From Aristolochia californica (taxonomy: Eukaryota > Streptophyta > Magnoliopsida > Piperales > Aristolochiaceae), in NCBI GenBank assembly GCA_029961685.1, contig JARWKL010000006.1, positions 10,298,748 to 10,362,747 of the forward strand: a DNA stretch of 64,000 nt, in the 5' to 3' direction. Below are positions 52,439 through 62,476 of this stretch, piece after piece. The notes under the pieces are model-generated. The model was not told the DNA's origin and did not search any database. It was given only the letters and a program-made list of their open reading frames with translations. Position numbers and translations under genes: made by a program. Numbering within the stretch: the first letter of the stretch is position 1; every line of letters starts with the position of its first letter.

Positions 52439-54739
52439 GATTTTGACCCTAGAGAAATTCACGGGTGAGAAAATCAGGTAGCGAGTTTAATTCTCCTTTG
52501 ATATGTTCTATATCAAAATCAAAGGCGCTTAATTCCGCATGCCATCTTGCAAAGATTTTTTTGGAAGTAAGATTCTTCACATCCTTCTTAAGAATTGATT
52601 TGGCAGCAGAATAATCTACTCTTAAAAGGAATTTTTGATTTAATAAATCATCCTGGAATTTATGAATGCACTTAATTATTGCTAAAATTTCCTGTTTAAC
52701 AGTAGAATAATTAATCTGTGCATCATGCCAATTGCCAGAGGTAAATCTAACTAGTTATTCTTTACCTGCTGGATTTCTTTGTTTTAACATACCACCATAG
52801 CCTATAAGGGAGGCATCAGTCTCTACTACCTTCGAACATGAAGGATTGGTTAGGTTAAGACAAGGGAGTTGTTTAACCTTACTCTTGATTAATTGGATTG
52901 CCAGTGTATGTTTAGGAGTCCAAGGCTCAGGATTCTTTCAGAGTCATTTATGTAATATTGCGGAGTCTTGAGCAAGATGAGGATAATAATCCGCAATATA
53001 ATTGAGACTTCCTAGAAATCTCTGAAGTTGTTGAGTTTTCTCCAGTAATTCATCCGAAAACTTGGTGGCAAACTCAATGCTTTTATCAATGGGAACTACT
53101 TTTTCCTTGTGAATATTGTGACCTAAATCTGAAACAATTTCATTTACGGTGCCGATATCACCAACCTATGTTTTCTAATAATTGTTTTGAAAACATGTAA
53201 ATGCTTAAAATGAGCATCAATAGATTCTGAATAAACAAGGATATCATCAATATAAACAATGGTAAATTTAGAATAAGAAGCAAATATATCATTATTGATA
53301 TTTTAAAATTCAAATGAAGCATTTTTCAAACCGAAAGGCATAACATTCCATTAAAAATGACCAAAAGAGACAGTGAATGCAGTCTTATATTTATCCTTTT
53401 CATTGATTTGAATTTGCCAATATCCAGATTTCAAATCAAATTTTGAAAAGATTTTAGCAGAAAACAATCTGTCTAATAAATCTTTTTTATTTGGGATAGG
53501 ATATCGAATCCATCTCAAACAATCATTCAGTGGTTTATAATTAACCACTAATCTTGGAACACTTCGTTCCTTTTCTGCATTTTTATTTACATAAAATGCA
53601 GTACAACTCCATGGGGAGTAAGATTTTCTATTTAATTTCTTATCCAACAGATTTTGGATTTACTTCTTGCAAAGGTCTAGTCAAGTATGTTTCATTGGAC
53701 TATGTCTTGCTTTTCTCGGGATGGTTCTTTCATTGAACTCATCAATATATAGTAAAGACACAATATATTTATGTCGGTCCCAAAAAACAGTAGGAATGTC
53801 ACTACAAATTTCTTGGGCAAATATTTTTTGAAGAGAACTAATTTTCTCTTTTATATCTATAGTTTCCAATTGGTATTCAAGGGTTAAAAATTGAATTTCT
53901 TTATGCAGGAAACTAAGATGATGTTCTTTAACATTTCTTAATTCGGAAATCTCATTGATGAAACTAATTTGATGAGGAGATTTGAAAGAGAAATATATTG
54001 GTTTATTATTTCCTATCCAAGAATTCCTTGATTATAAATACCTTTAATTAGCATGATTTTATCCAAAAAAGAAGTGCCTAATATGACATGTTGAGTCATA
54101 TTCTTGACTAATAAAAAGTTTGTATTAATACACTGACTATTAGTGCAAATGGAGGCAATATTTAATTTGTATTTAATTTTCATTTTGTCTCCATTGGCAT
54201 TAGCCAAAGTTTGAGTTGTTTTCTCAAAATATTGGGTTGGGATTAACCATTCCTAGATGTAGTTTAAATCTGCTCCACTATCAATCAGAGCTGTCAGTTT
54301 AGGAATGGCAAAGTTCTGATCAATTACCAAATTAGTAACAGTATGCCACCTTTGATGGATGACTTTGGTAATTTGATTAAGAAAGATTCCTCAGATTTCT
54401 TTTCTTTATGTGAACTACTTTGTTCACATTTTTGTTCAAGCTTTTTATGAAGAGATTTTAATTCTTTTAATTTAAGCTTGATTTCTTTAATTTCTCCTTG
54501 TAATGAGGAGATGGATACGGGTTGTTTTGAAGAATTGGTTTCTTCATAACGACCAATAATTTCCTTCAAAGAATAAGGTTTTACTCCTTGAATGGGAGGT
54601 ATCTTTGAAGTAGTTTGCATTTGATCAAGATATTCTTTGATTAAATATCGTTTTGTTTGACGATCCTCCTCCTGATCAATGTTCTCTAGCATACGTTGTT
54701 GATCATTGGTAAGAACATTAATCTGATGCATTTGTGCCA
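52431..54739 (-). pseudogene. EPRV-B4 ORF2 C-terminal part: protease, RT, RNase H
   Basis: Coiled coil IKEIKLKLKELKSLHKKLEQ, protease LTALIDSGADLN (about 54300), ANANGDKMKIKYKLNIASIC, RT GVPRLVVNYKPLNDC-like sequence (written SVPRL here), FSKFDLKSGYWQIQINEKDK, IVYIDDILVYSES (about 53255), RNase H to LTREFL, a TAG stop, GQNHV and TAA at 52431. Frame changes near 54360, 54000, 53680, 53340 and 53130. Only fragments of 60-140 codons are open. Confidence 0.85.
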
Positions 54740-56935
54740 CAGATTGAAGATGGGAACAACTACAATCTTAGTCATCTGATTGACTGGATGAGGCATAATC
54801 AATATCATCCAAAGAATCAGAATTTAAGAGAATTTTAGCCAACTGGATTCTCAATACTTCATCTATTTGAAATTGGTTCAGTTTCTCTTTAGTTTTGCAT
54901 CTATTGGAATAGTGGCCTAATTTGCCACATTTTTAACAAACAATTTTCTTTTTGTCTGGAGGAGTTCTTCTAGGAGGTGGTTTCTGATGTGGCGGAGGTC
55001 TCCTAGTTTCATGACGAGTCCTTTGATGAGACTATTTTTTGGGATATCTCCTACTCTAATGGGAGTAGGGTTCTGGTCTATTAGAATGTGACACTTTCCC
55101 TTTTCCCTTCCTTTGATGGGAAGGTGGTGGACCTGTGTCACAGGCAAACTGTTCACAGAATTCACCAAGCTCATGCTTACCAGTAAGATTTTGTTTCTTA
55201 AGCTGAACTTGAAGCTTTAAATCATTACATAAGGTCAGTCCTTCTTGGATGATAGCACTGGTAAGGAGACCATATATATATTGATGGTAGTTGATAATTC
55301 CTACCTCATTACCTAACCTTTTTCTCACCTTGCTAGCAAAAAGAGTTGGTAATCCATCAATAAATTTAGCTTTCCAATATTCATTATTGGCATCGATTCT
55401 TTGCAAAACCTTAGTGAGGAAAACATCTTTATACCATCTAAAATGGCTAAGTGTTCTACACCTTAGATTCTGCAACACCTCTCTTCCCTTATCAGTAGTG
55501 GAAGTTAAATTTCCAATAAAATGATGAACAATACTTGAAATTAAGGTATAAACAGCATCAACCTCACCATGGTAGGCTTGGTCTGATTCAGTTTTATTAC
55601 CTTTTTGGAATTATAAATTTCATGGTGTTGTTCAGGGGTGAGGATAAGAATACATTATCGCCGAATGCTTATGTATTGTACAATTTTTCGACAACATAAG
55701 AATACTAATCAAGGAATAGCAGGTAACATTTCTGCTATTCCTTGATTAGTATTCTTATGTTGTCGACAAATTGTACAATACATAAGCATTCGGCGATAAT
55801 GTTCTAGAATCTGATATTCAGACATGGCGTCTATGTTCCATTCATAGACTGATCTTCCATCATAAGCCTTTTGATCCATATACACATTCTCTTCATAAAA
55901 TAGGTCCTGAGGTGTAGGCCAATGATAATAGAATTTGCGATTTAGATCCCAATCTCGAGTAGATTTTTTAGTATAATTTAATTTTCGAATACTCTGTTGG
56001 TCCCTAATCATGTCCTGAAGCATTTCTTCAGTCTGATTGACATTGGTTAAACCCAAATCTTTAAGATTAGAGTTTTGACCTTCATCAGAGTCAGAGTATG
56101 CTGAAGGAGTTAAATCTTCAGTATTTTGTGATAAAGAATCTTCTTGAGATTCATGAGATTCTAAAACCTGAATGCTTTTTAAAATCTCATCGGCTTTAGC
56201 CGATTTGGCTTGTTTGAGTTGATCTTCAGAAAGATTTAGTCTTCCAAGCCTGGTTAATAATTCGTCAACAACTTCAGAATTATTATCTAATTTAAAATTC
56301 CTAATTGGAATAGGTGGTTTGATGAGTGGTTTATTATTCATCAATAAAGGTAACTTTCGAGAAGATAAGTCACAACAATTTTGACAATATTTCTCCTGTG
56401 TCCCTTTGTCCAATAAATCTTTAATGCGCGTAAGCTGTTGGCCTATCGTTTGAAGATTTAAATTGGTAAAGTTGTTTTGTCTCCTGATCTGACACATAGG
56501 ATTCAGGCTAATTTCAGGATTAACAAAAGCAACGGCTTCTACAAAATTAGCAGATTTGCCTGATGTGCTTGAGAATTCAAGCTTAATTGGATCAGTAGGA
56601 GGATGAGCTGATCGAATATTGATACCAAACATCAGCTGCCATTCTTTCGTTAGGGTTGAAAGAGTGGGAGAGGTGGAAGAAACTAAGGGTCGTTTCTCCG
56701 CTTGCTTATGTCTGAAACGCATAAACCAATCAACGAAAGACATAATAACCTTATTTATTTCCAAATAAAGATAAAAGTTGTTTGATAATTCCATATGTTT
56801 TGCGGCCCCATAGGTGTCAAAAAACAAATGTTTGAAACCTTTATTGTTGGGGTGGAAGAATTCAGCTTTAATGGCTGCGCGATCCACCACAAAAGGTGGT
56901 GGGGCTGGGGTACGCTGTAAGGATGTAAAAATCAT
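54740..56935 (-). pseudogene. EPRV-B4 ORF2 N-terminal part: coat-protein region
   Basis: Open from ATG 56935 for 408 codons to 55709: TPAPPPFVVDRAAIKAEFF, VIMSFVDWFMRFRHKQ, IPIRNFKLDNNSEVVDELLT, EDLTPSAYSDSDEGQNSNL, YDGRSVYEWNIDAMSEYQIL. There a 70-bp inverted duplication (55653-55801) destroys the frame and the GWWDN region. It continues 55478-55056 (FRWYKDVFLTKVLQR, GNEVGIINYHQYIYGLLT, HELGEFCEQFACDTG). In the zinc knuckle (about 54943-54902) the second residue codon is a stop (C-stop-KCGKLGHYSNRC). Confidence 0.85.
55653..55801. repeat. 70-bp near-perfect inverted repeat (hairpin)
   Basis: Left arm 55653-55722 and right arm 55732-55801 are reverse complements with one mismatch in 70 and a 9-nt loop. 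The right arm is the normal coat-protein sequence; the left arm is the extra, inverted copy. Other copies (B3, B6) lack it. Confidence 0.95.
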
Positions 56936-56937
56936 AG

Positions 56938-57960
56938 TTACAGAGTAAAACCGGTCATGTCACTGGGAGTGAGAGAAGTCCTATCATGCTCCCTTCCTTG
57001 GTAGACCCCATGAGGTATCTGGGTTTCTGATATGTGGATTCCTTTTAATGAGGAATCATCCTCGATGGACTGTTTTTCATCCAATTCATGTAAGCAAGAG
57101 GATTGGCCTACATCTGAATATTTGGATGACGTTGGTGGTAAAGAAACTCGGTAAGGAGTTTTGTCTTTGAAATTAATTACCACATCACCACCAGCTGATT
57201 GAATGACTTGATCAATATCCTGATTAATCAGGAGTCGTGGAGGAATAGCCTCTGGAATAGTCCAGTTGGCTGGGAAATGAATTTCCTCCCAATTGATCAT
57301 CCTAGGAGTGGAAACATTTGCACTCATTAGATCTATTTCGATCAATACAGTCTTACCTTGATATGGTAAGTGTAATACCTTAGGGACTAAGGTATTCATA
57401 ATTTTGAAATGAATCCTTGCAATAACTGCAATGGTTTCAGTTCCAGGAATAAAATTGTATCCCTGTGTTTGAATCCTCAACTGGATAGATTCTAACAAAT
57501 TCCTATCTGTTAAAGATAGGGTGAGGTTTGGATGGACTTTAAAGTAAATAGGTCCCCTACTGAGACTTGTTTCGAAAATACCCATTAATGAGGGTTTCCA
57601 ATCCAAATAGTGACCATCACGAAGTATGGCCTGAAGACATGTGTTCATCCCTAATAAGGTCAAGGGTTTGAACACAATCTGGATGCACCCAATATGCAAA
57701 TATTTCTTTTCAGTATCTGCAAGATACTTATTAAGATCGATTAACTCTAATAATTTAAGAGTTGAATCTTGATTTTCAAGATTAATTGTTTGTTCCAGGG
57801 TTTTAATTCCCATGGTACTAGAAAGGGTGAAGGTTCCTTTCTTGTATATTGATGTAGGTTTAATGGACGGAATTGTCCAATCATTTAATTGTTGTTGAAC
57901 TTTATATTCAACCAAAGATGCATTCTTAATAGATCCAGTAAATTTACAGCTGAATGCCAT
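56938..57960 (-). CDS. EPRV-B4 ORF1, movement protein, intact frame
   Basis: 340 codons without interruption. MAFSCKFTGSIKNASLVEYK start, YLHIGCIQIVFKPLTLLGMN, CLQAILRDGHYLDWKPSLM, SLSRGPIYFKVHPNLTLSLT, LLESIQLRIQTQGYNFIPGT, IAVIARIHFKIMNTLVPKVL, then a C-terminal extension with VIQSAGGDVVINFKDKTPYR. The 30K-superfamily motifs are all present. It is the only ORF1 in the window without a lesion, but everything downstream is broken, and the surrounding DNA is an integrated array, so no active virus is implied. TAA at 56938, 2 nt before the ORF2 ATG. Confidence 0.9.
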   Translation of the reverse strand: MAFSCKFTGSIKNASLVEYKVQQQLNDWTIPSIKPTSIYKKGTFTLSSTMGIKTLEQTINLENQDSTLKLLELIDLNKYLADTEKKYLHIGCIQIVFKPLTLLGMNTCLQAILRDGHYLDWKPSLMGIFETSLSRGPIYFKVHPNLTLSLTDRNLLESIQLRIQTQGYNFIPGTETIAVIARIHFKIMNTLVPKVLHLPYQGKTVLIEIDLMSANVSTPRMINWEEIHFPANWTIPEAIPPRLLINQDIDQVIQSAGGDVVINFKDKTPYRVSLPPTSSKYSDVGQSSCLHELDEKQSIEDDSSLKGIHISETQIPHGVYQGREHDRTSLTPSDMTGFTL

Positions 57961-58415
57961 GCTTGGACAAATTAAAATTTTAAAACCAAAGTTAAAAAAT
58001 TAAACTAACTACACAACAGCAGGAGTGGTAAAAGAAAACCAGAAGGAGGAATATCCTAGTATGAAGTACACATATTATAAACTGATTATATGGCAATCAT
58101 GAACGAAGCAAACTATTGTTCATAATATCATAATTAATTTACTGTTCATTATCTTCTTGATCAGATACACGTCTGTCAACGATTTAAGAGTATAGCGGCC
58201 CTCAACGCCTATGCCTATCCACGGCAACAGCAACACAGGCATACCTCAATGCGACTTGGGTGACGTCCATATCATAAAAAGAACGAGGATGAATATAAAT
58301 CATTATAACATTGCGAAGTAAGTTAACTCCCTTGATGATTAAAATATAAAAAATTTAAAATAGGTTACCCCATACCTAGATATTCAAGGTTTATCCTTCC
58401 ATGGATCTGATACCA
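57961..58415 (-). other. EPRV-B4 leader and PBS
   Basis: PBS TGGTATCAGATCCAT at 58415-58401 (one change in the core). The leader carries the conserved GAGGGCCGCTATACTC block near 58205-58190. Confidence 0.8.
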
Positions 58416-58558
58416 AATTACAGCGGGAAGTAGGAAATTAAAATTAAATAGTACAAAGACAAAAGGTGTAACACACAGTCAAAAACTCAAGAATTATTCA
58501 AAGCTTTTCACAATAACATAAAATACTTACAGAAAACTCCAAGTCTTACAAACACACG
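58416..58558 (-). other. EPRV-B intergenic scrap upstream of the B4 PBS
   Basis: Matches the end of the intergenic region (50499-50640). It breaks off at ACACACGAG, 58558, where RNase H sequence of B5 begins. Confidence 0.8.
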
Positions 58559-60880
58559 AGTTAAGAATTGATTTGGCAGTAGAAAAATCTACTCTTAAAA
58601 GCAATTTTTGATTTAATAAATCATTTTGGAATTTATGAATGCAATTAATTATTGCTAAAATTTCCTGTTTAACAGTAGAATAATTAATTTGTGCATCATG
58701 CCAATTGCCAGAGGTAAATCTAACTAGTTCTTCTTTACCTGCTGGATTTCTTTGTTTTAAGATACCACCATAGCCTATATGGGAGGCATCAGTCTCTACT
58801 ACCTTCGGATATGAAGGATTGGTGAGGTTAAGACAAGGGAATTGTTTAACCTTACTCTTGATTAATTGGACTGCGAGTTTATGTTTAGGAGTCCAAGGCT
58901 CAAGATTCTTTCTGAGTCGTTTATGTAATATTGCAAAGTCTTGAGCAAGATGAGGATAATAATCCGCAATATTCTTGAGACTTCCTAGAAATCTCTGAAG
59001 TTGAGTTTTCTCCAGTAATTCATCCAGAAACTTGGAGGCAAACTCAATGCTTCTATCAATGGGAACTATTTTTCCCTTATAAATATTGTGACCTAAAAAT
59101 CTAACAAAGGTCTGAAACAATTTCATTTTTGGTGCCGATATCACCAACCCATGTTTTCTAATAACTGTTTTGAAAATATGTAAATGCTTAAAATGAGTAT
59201 CAATAGATTCTGTGTAAACAAGGATATCATCAATATAAACAATGGTAAATTCAGGATAAGGAACGAATGTATCATTCATGATATTTTGAAATTCAGATGG
59301 AGCATTTTTCAAACCGAAAGGCATAACATTCTATTCAAAATGACCAAAAGGGACAGTGAATGCAGTCTTATATTTATTCTTTTCATTGATTTGAATTTGC
59401 CAATATCCAGATTTCAAATCAATTTTGAAAAGATTTTAGCAGAAAACAATATGTCTAATAAATCTTTTTTATTTGGGATAGGATATTGAATCCATCTCAA
59501 ACAATCATTCAGTGCTTTATAATTAACCACTAATCTTGGAACACCTTGTTCCTTTTCTGCATTTTTATTTACATAAAATGCAGTACAACTCCATGGGGAG
59601 TAAGATTTTCTAATTAATTTCTTATGCAACAGATTTTGGATTTCCTTCTTGCGAAGGTCTAGTAAGGTATGTTTCATTTGACAAGGCCTTGCTTTTGTCG
59701 GGATGGTTCTTTCATTGAACTCATCAATATATGGTAAAGACATAATATATTTATGTCGGTCCCAAAAAACAGTAGGAATGTCACTAAAAATTTCTTGGGA
59801 AAATATTTTCTGAAGAAAACTAATTTTATCTTTTATATCAATAGCTTCCAATTGTTGTTCAAGGGTTAAAAATTGAATTTCTTTATGCAGGAAACTAAGA
59901 TGTTCTTTAACATTTCTTAATTCGGAAATCTCATTGATAAAACTAATTTGAGGAGGAGATTTGAGAGAGAAATATATCGGTTAATTATTAACCTGTCCAA
60001 GAATTCCTTTATTATCAATACCTTTAATTGGCATGATTTTCTCCAAAAAAGGAGTGCCTAATATGACATGTTGAGTCATATTCTTGACTAATAAAAAGTC
60101 TGTATTAATACACTGATTATTAGTGCAAATGGAGGCATTATTTAAATTGTATTTAATTTTTCATTTTGTCTCCGTTGGCATTAGCCAAAGTTTGAGTTGT
60201 TTTCTCAAAATATTGGGTTGGGATTAACCCTTCCTAGATGCAGTTTAAATCTGCTCCACTATCAATCAGAGCTGTCAGTTTAGGAATGACAAAGTTCTGA
60301 TCAATTACCAAATTAATAACAGTATGCCACCTTTGATGGATGACTTTGGTAATTTGATTAAGAAAAGATTTCTCAGTTTTCTTTTCTTTATGTGAACTAC
60401 TTTGTTCACATTTTTGTTCAAGCTTTTTAGAAAGAGATTTTAATTCTTTTAATTTAAGCTTGATTTCTTTAATTTCTCCTTGTAATGAGGAGATGGATAC
60501 GGGTTGTTTTGAAGAATTGGTTTCTTCATAACGACCAATAATTTCCTTCAAAGAATAAGGTTTTACTCCTTGAATGGGAGGTATCTTTGAAGTAGTTTGC
60601 ATTTGATCAAGATATTCTTTGATTAAATATCGTTTTGTTTGAGGAACCTCCTCCTGATCAATGTTCTCTAGCATACGTTGTTGATCATTGGTAAGAACAT
60701 TAATCTGATGCATTTGTGCCACAGATTGAAGATGGGAACAACTACAATCTTGGTCATCTGATTGATTGGATGAGACAAAATCAATATCATCCCCAGAATC
60801 AGAATTTAAGAGAATTTTAGCCAACTGGATTCTCAATCCTCCATCTATTTGAAGTTGGTTAAGTTTCTCTTCAGTTTCTC
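58559..60880 (-). pseudogene. EPRV-B copy B5: coat-protein end, protease, RT, part of RNase H
   Basis: The frame 60836-60234 (200 codons) gives the linker and coiled coil (IKEIKLKLKELKSLSKKLEQ) and the protease LTALIDSGADLNCI. RT is in 59851-59414 and 59324-58527: GVPRLVVNYKALNDCLRWIQ, MPFGLKNAPSEFQNIMND, FTIVYIDDILVYTESIDTHF, VRFLGHNIYKGKIVPIDRSI, LQRFLGSLKNIADYYPHLAQ, RNase H YPKVVETDASHIGYGGILK and SGNWHDAQINYSTVKQEILA. The 265-codon frame is the longest open RT/RNase H stretch of EPRV-B. Ends at 58559 in mid RNase H. Confidence 0.88.
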
Positions 60881-60989
60881 TTTAATTCTCCTTTGATATG
60901 TTCTATGTCAAAATCGAAGGCGCTTAAGTCCACCTGCCATCTGCCAAAGATTTGTTTGGAAGTAAGATTCTTCACATCCTTCTTAAGAA
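60881..60989 (-). pseudogene. RNase H scrap at the B5/B6 inversion point
   Basis: Minus-strand sequence of the RNase H C-terminal part (matches about 43555-43665). At about 60985-60995 it changes into plus-strand PBS sequence of B6; ATTTGG is shared by both sides of the join. Confidence 0.8.
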
Positions 60990-61010
60990 TTAATTTGGTA
61001 TTAGAGCCAT

Positions 61011-61452
61011 GGAAAGCTAAACCTTGAATATCCATGTATGGGGTAAGCTATTATAATTTTTTTATATATTTATCATCAGGGGAGTTAACTTACTTCGCAA
61101 TGTTATAATGATTTACTATTCATCCTCATTCTTCTTATGATATGGGAGGTCACCCAAGTCGCATTGAGGTATGCCCGTGTTGCTGTTGTCGTGGATAGGC
61201 GTAAGCGTTGAGGGCCGCTATACTCTTAAATCGTTGACAGCGTGTATCTGATCAAGAAGATAATGAATAGTAAATTAGTTATGATATTATGAACAATAGT
61301 TTGCATCGTTCATGATTACCATATAATCAGTTTATAATATGTTTACTTCATACAAGGATATTCCTCCTTTTGGTTTTCTTTTACCACTCCTGTTGTTGTG
61401 TAGTTAGTTTAATTTGTTTAACTTTGGTTTTAAATTGTTAATTCGTCCAAGC
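61011..61452 (+). other. EPRV-B6 leader
   Basis: Same length and conserved GAGGGCCGCTATACTC block as the other leaders (about 61210-61226). No conserved ORF. Confidence 0.75.
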
Positions 61453-62474
61453 ATGGCATCCAGTAGTAGGATTATTGGATCTATTAAGAATGCATCTTTG
61501 GTGGAATATAAAGTTCAACAACAATTAAATGATTGGACAATCCGTCCATTAAACCTACATCAATATACAAGAAAAGAACCTTCACCCTTTCTAGTTCTAT
61601 GGGAATTAAAACCATGAAACAAACAATTAATCTTGAAAATCAAGATTTAACTCTTAAATTATTAGAGTTAACCGATCTTAATAAGTATCTTGCAGATACT
61701 GAAAAGAAACATATGCATATTGGGTGCATCCAGATTGCGTTCAAACCCTTGACCTTAATAGAAATGAACACATGTCTTCAGGCCATACTTCATGATGGTC
61801 ACTATTTGGATTGGAAACCCTCATTAATGGGTATTGTCGAAACAAGTCTCAGTACGGGACCTGCTTACTTTAACGTCCATCCAAACCTCACCCAATCTTT
61901 AATAGATAGGAATTTGTTAGAATCTATCCAGTTGAGGATTCTAACGCAGGGATACAATTTTATTTTTGGAACTGAAACCATTGCGGTTATTGCAAGGATT
62001 CATTTCAAAATTATGAATACGTTAGTCCCTAAGGTATTACACTTACCAGATCAAGGTAAGACTGTATTAATAGAAACAGATCCGATGAGTGCAAATGTTG
62101 CCACTCCTAGGATGATCAATTGGGAGGAAATTCATTTCCCAGCCAACTGGACTATTCCTCAAGCTGTTCCTCCACGACTCCTGATTAATCAGGATATTGA
62201 TCAAGTCATCCAATCAGCTGATGGTGATGTGGTAATTAATTTCAAAGACAAAACTCCTTACCGAGTTTCTTTACCACCAACGTCATCCAGATATTCAGAT
62301 GTAGGCCAATCCTCTCCCCTACAGGAATTGGATGAAAAACAATCCATCAAGGATGATTCCTCATTAAAAGGAATCCACATATCAGAAACCCAGATACCTC
62401 ATGGGGTCTACCAAGGAAGGGAGCATGATAGGACTTCTCCCACTCCCAGTGACATGACCGATTTTACTCTGTAA
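61453..62474 (+). pseudogene. EPRV-B6 ORF1, movement protein, one frameshift
   Basis: ATG 61453 (MASSSRIIGSIKNASL). A single-base deletion near 61541, in DWTIPS, is the only frame lesion seen; the rest (61533-62474) is open and shows KHMHIGCIQIAFKPLTLIEM, SLSTGPAYFNVHPNLTQSLI and LLESIQLRILTQGYNFIFGT. TAA at 62472-62474. Confidence 0.87.
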
Positions 62475-62476
62475 CT

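Larger units (their letters stand above)
50089..58558 (-). mobile_element. EPRV-B copy B4, minus strand, all regions present
   Basis: From the PBS at 58415-58401: leader, ORF1 (57960-56938, fully open), ORF2 (56935-52431, broken), ORF3 (52438-51144, broken), promoter region, intergenic region, a second PBS at 50498-50484 and a further leader to 50089. The presence of PBS and leader at both ends means more than one genome length in tandem (terminal redundancy). At 58559 it is joined to B5 within the intergenic region. Confidence 0.85.

Noticed and set aside
41616..58558. A replication-competent virus in B3 or B4
   Set aside because: Every ORF2 and ORF3 carries several stops or frameshifts; only ORF1 of B4 is open.
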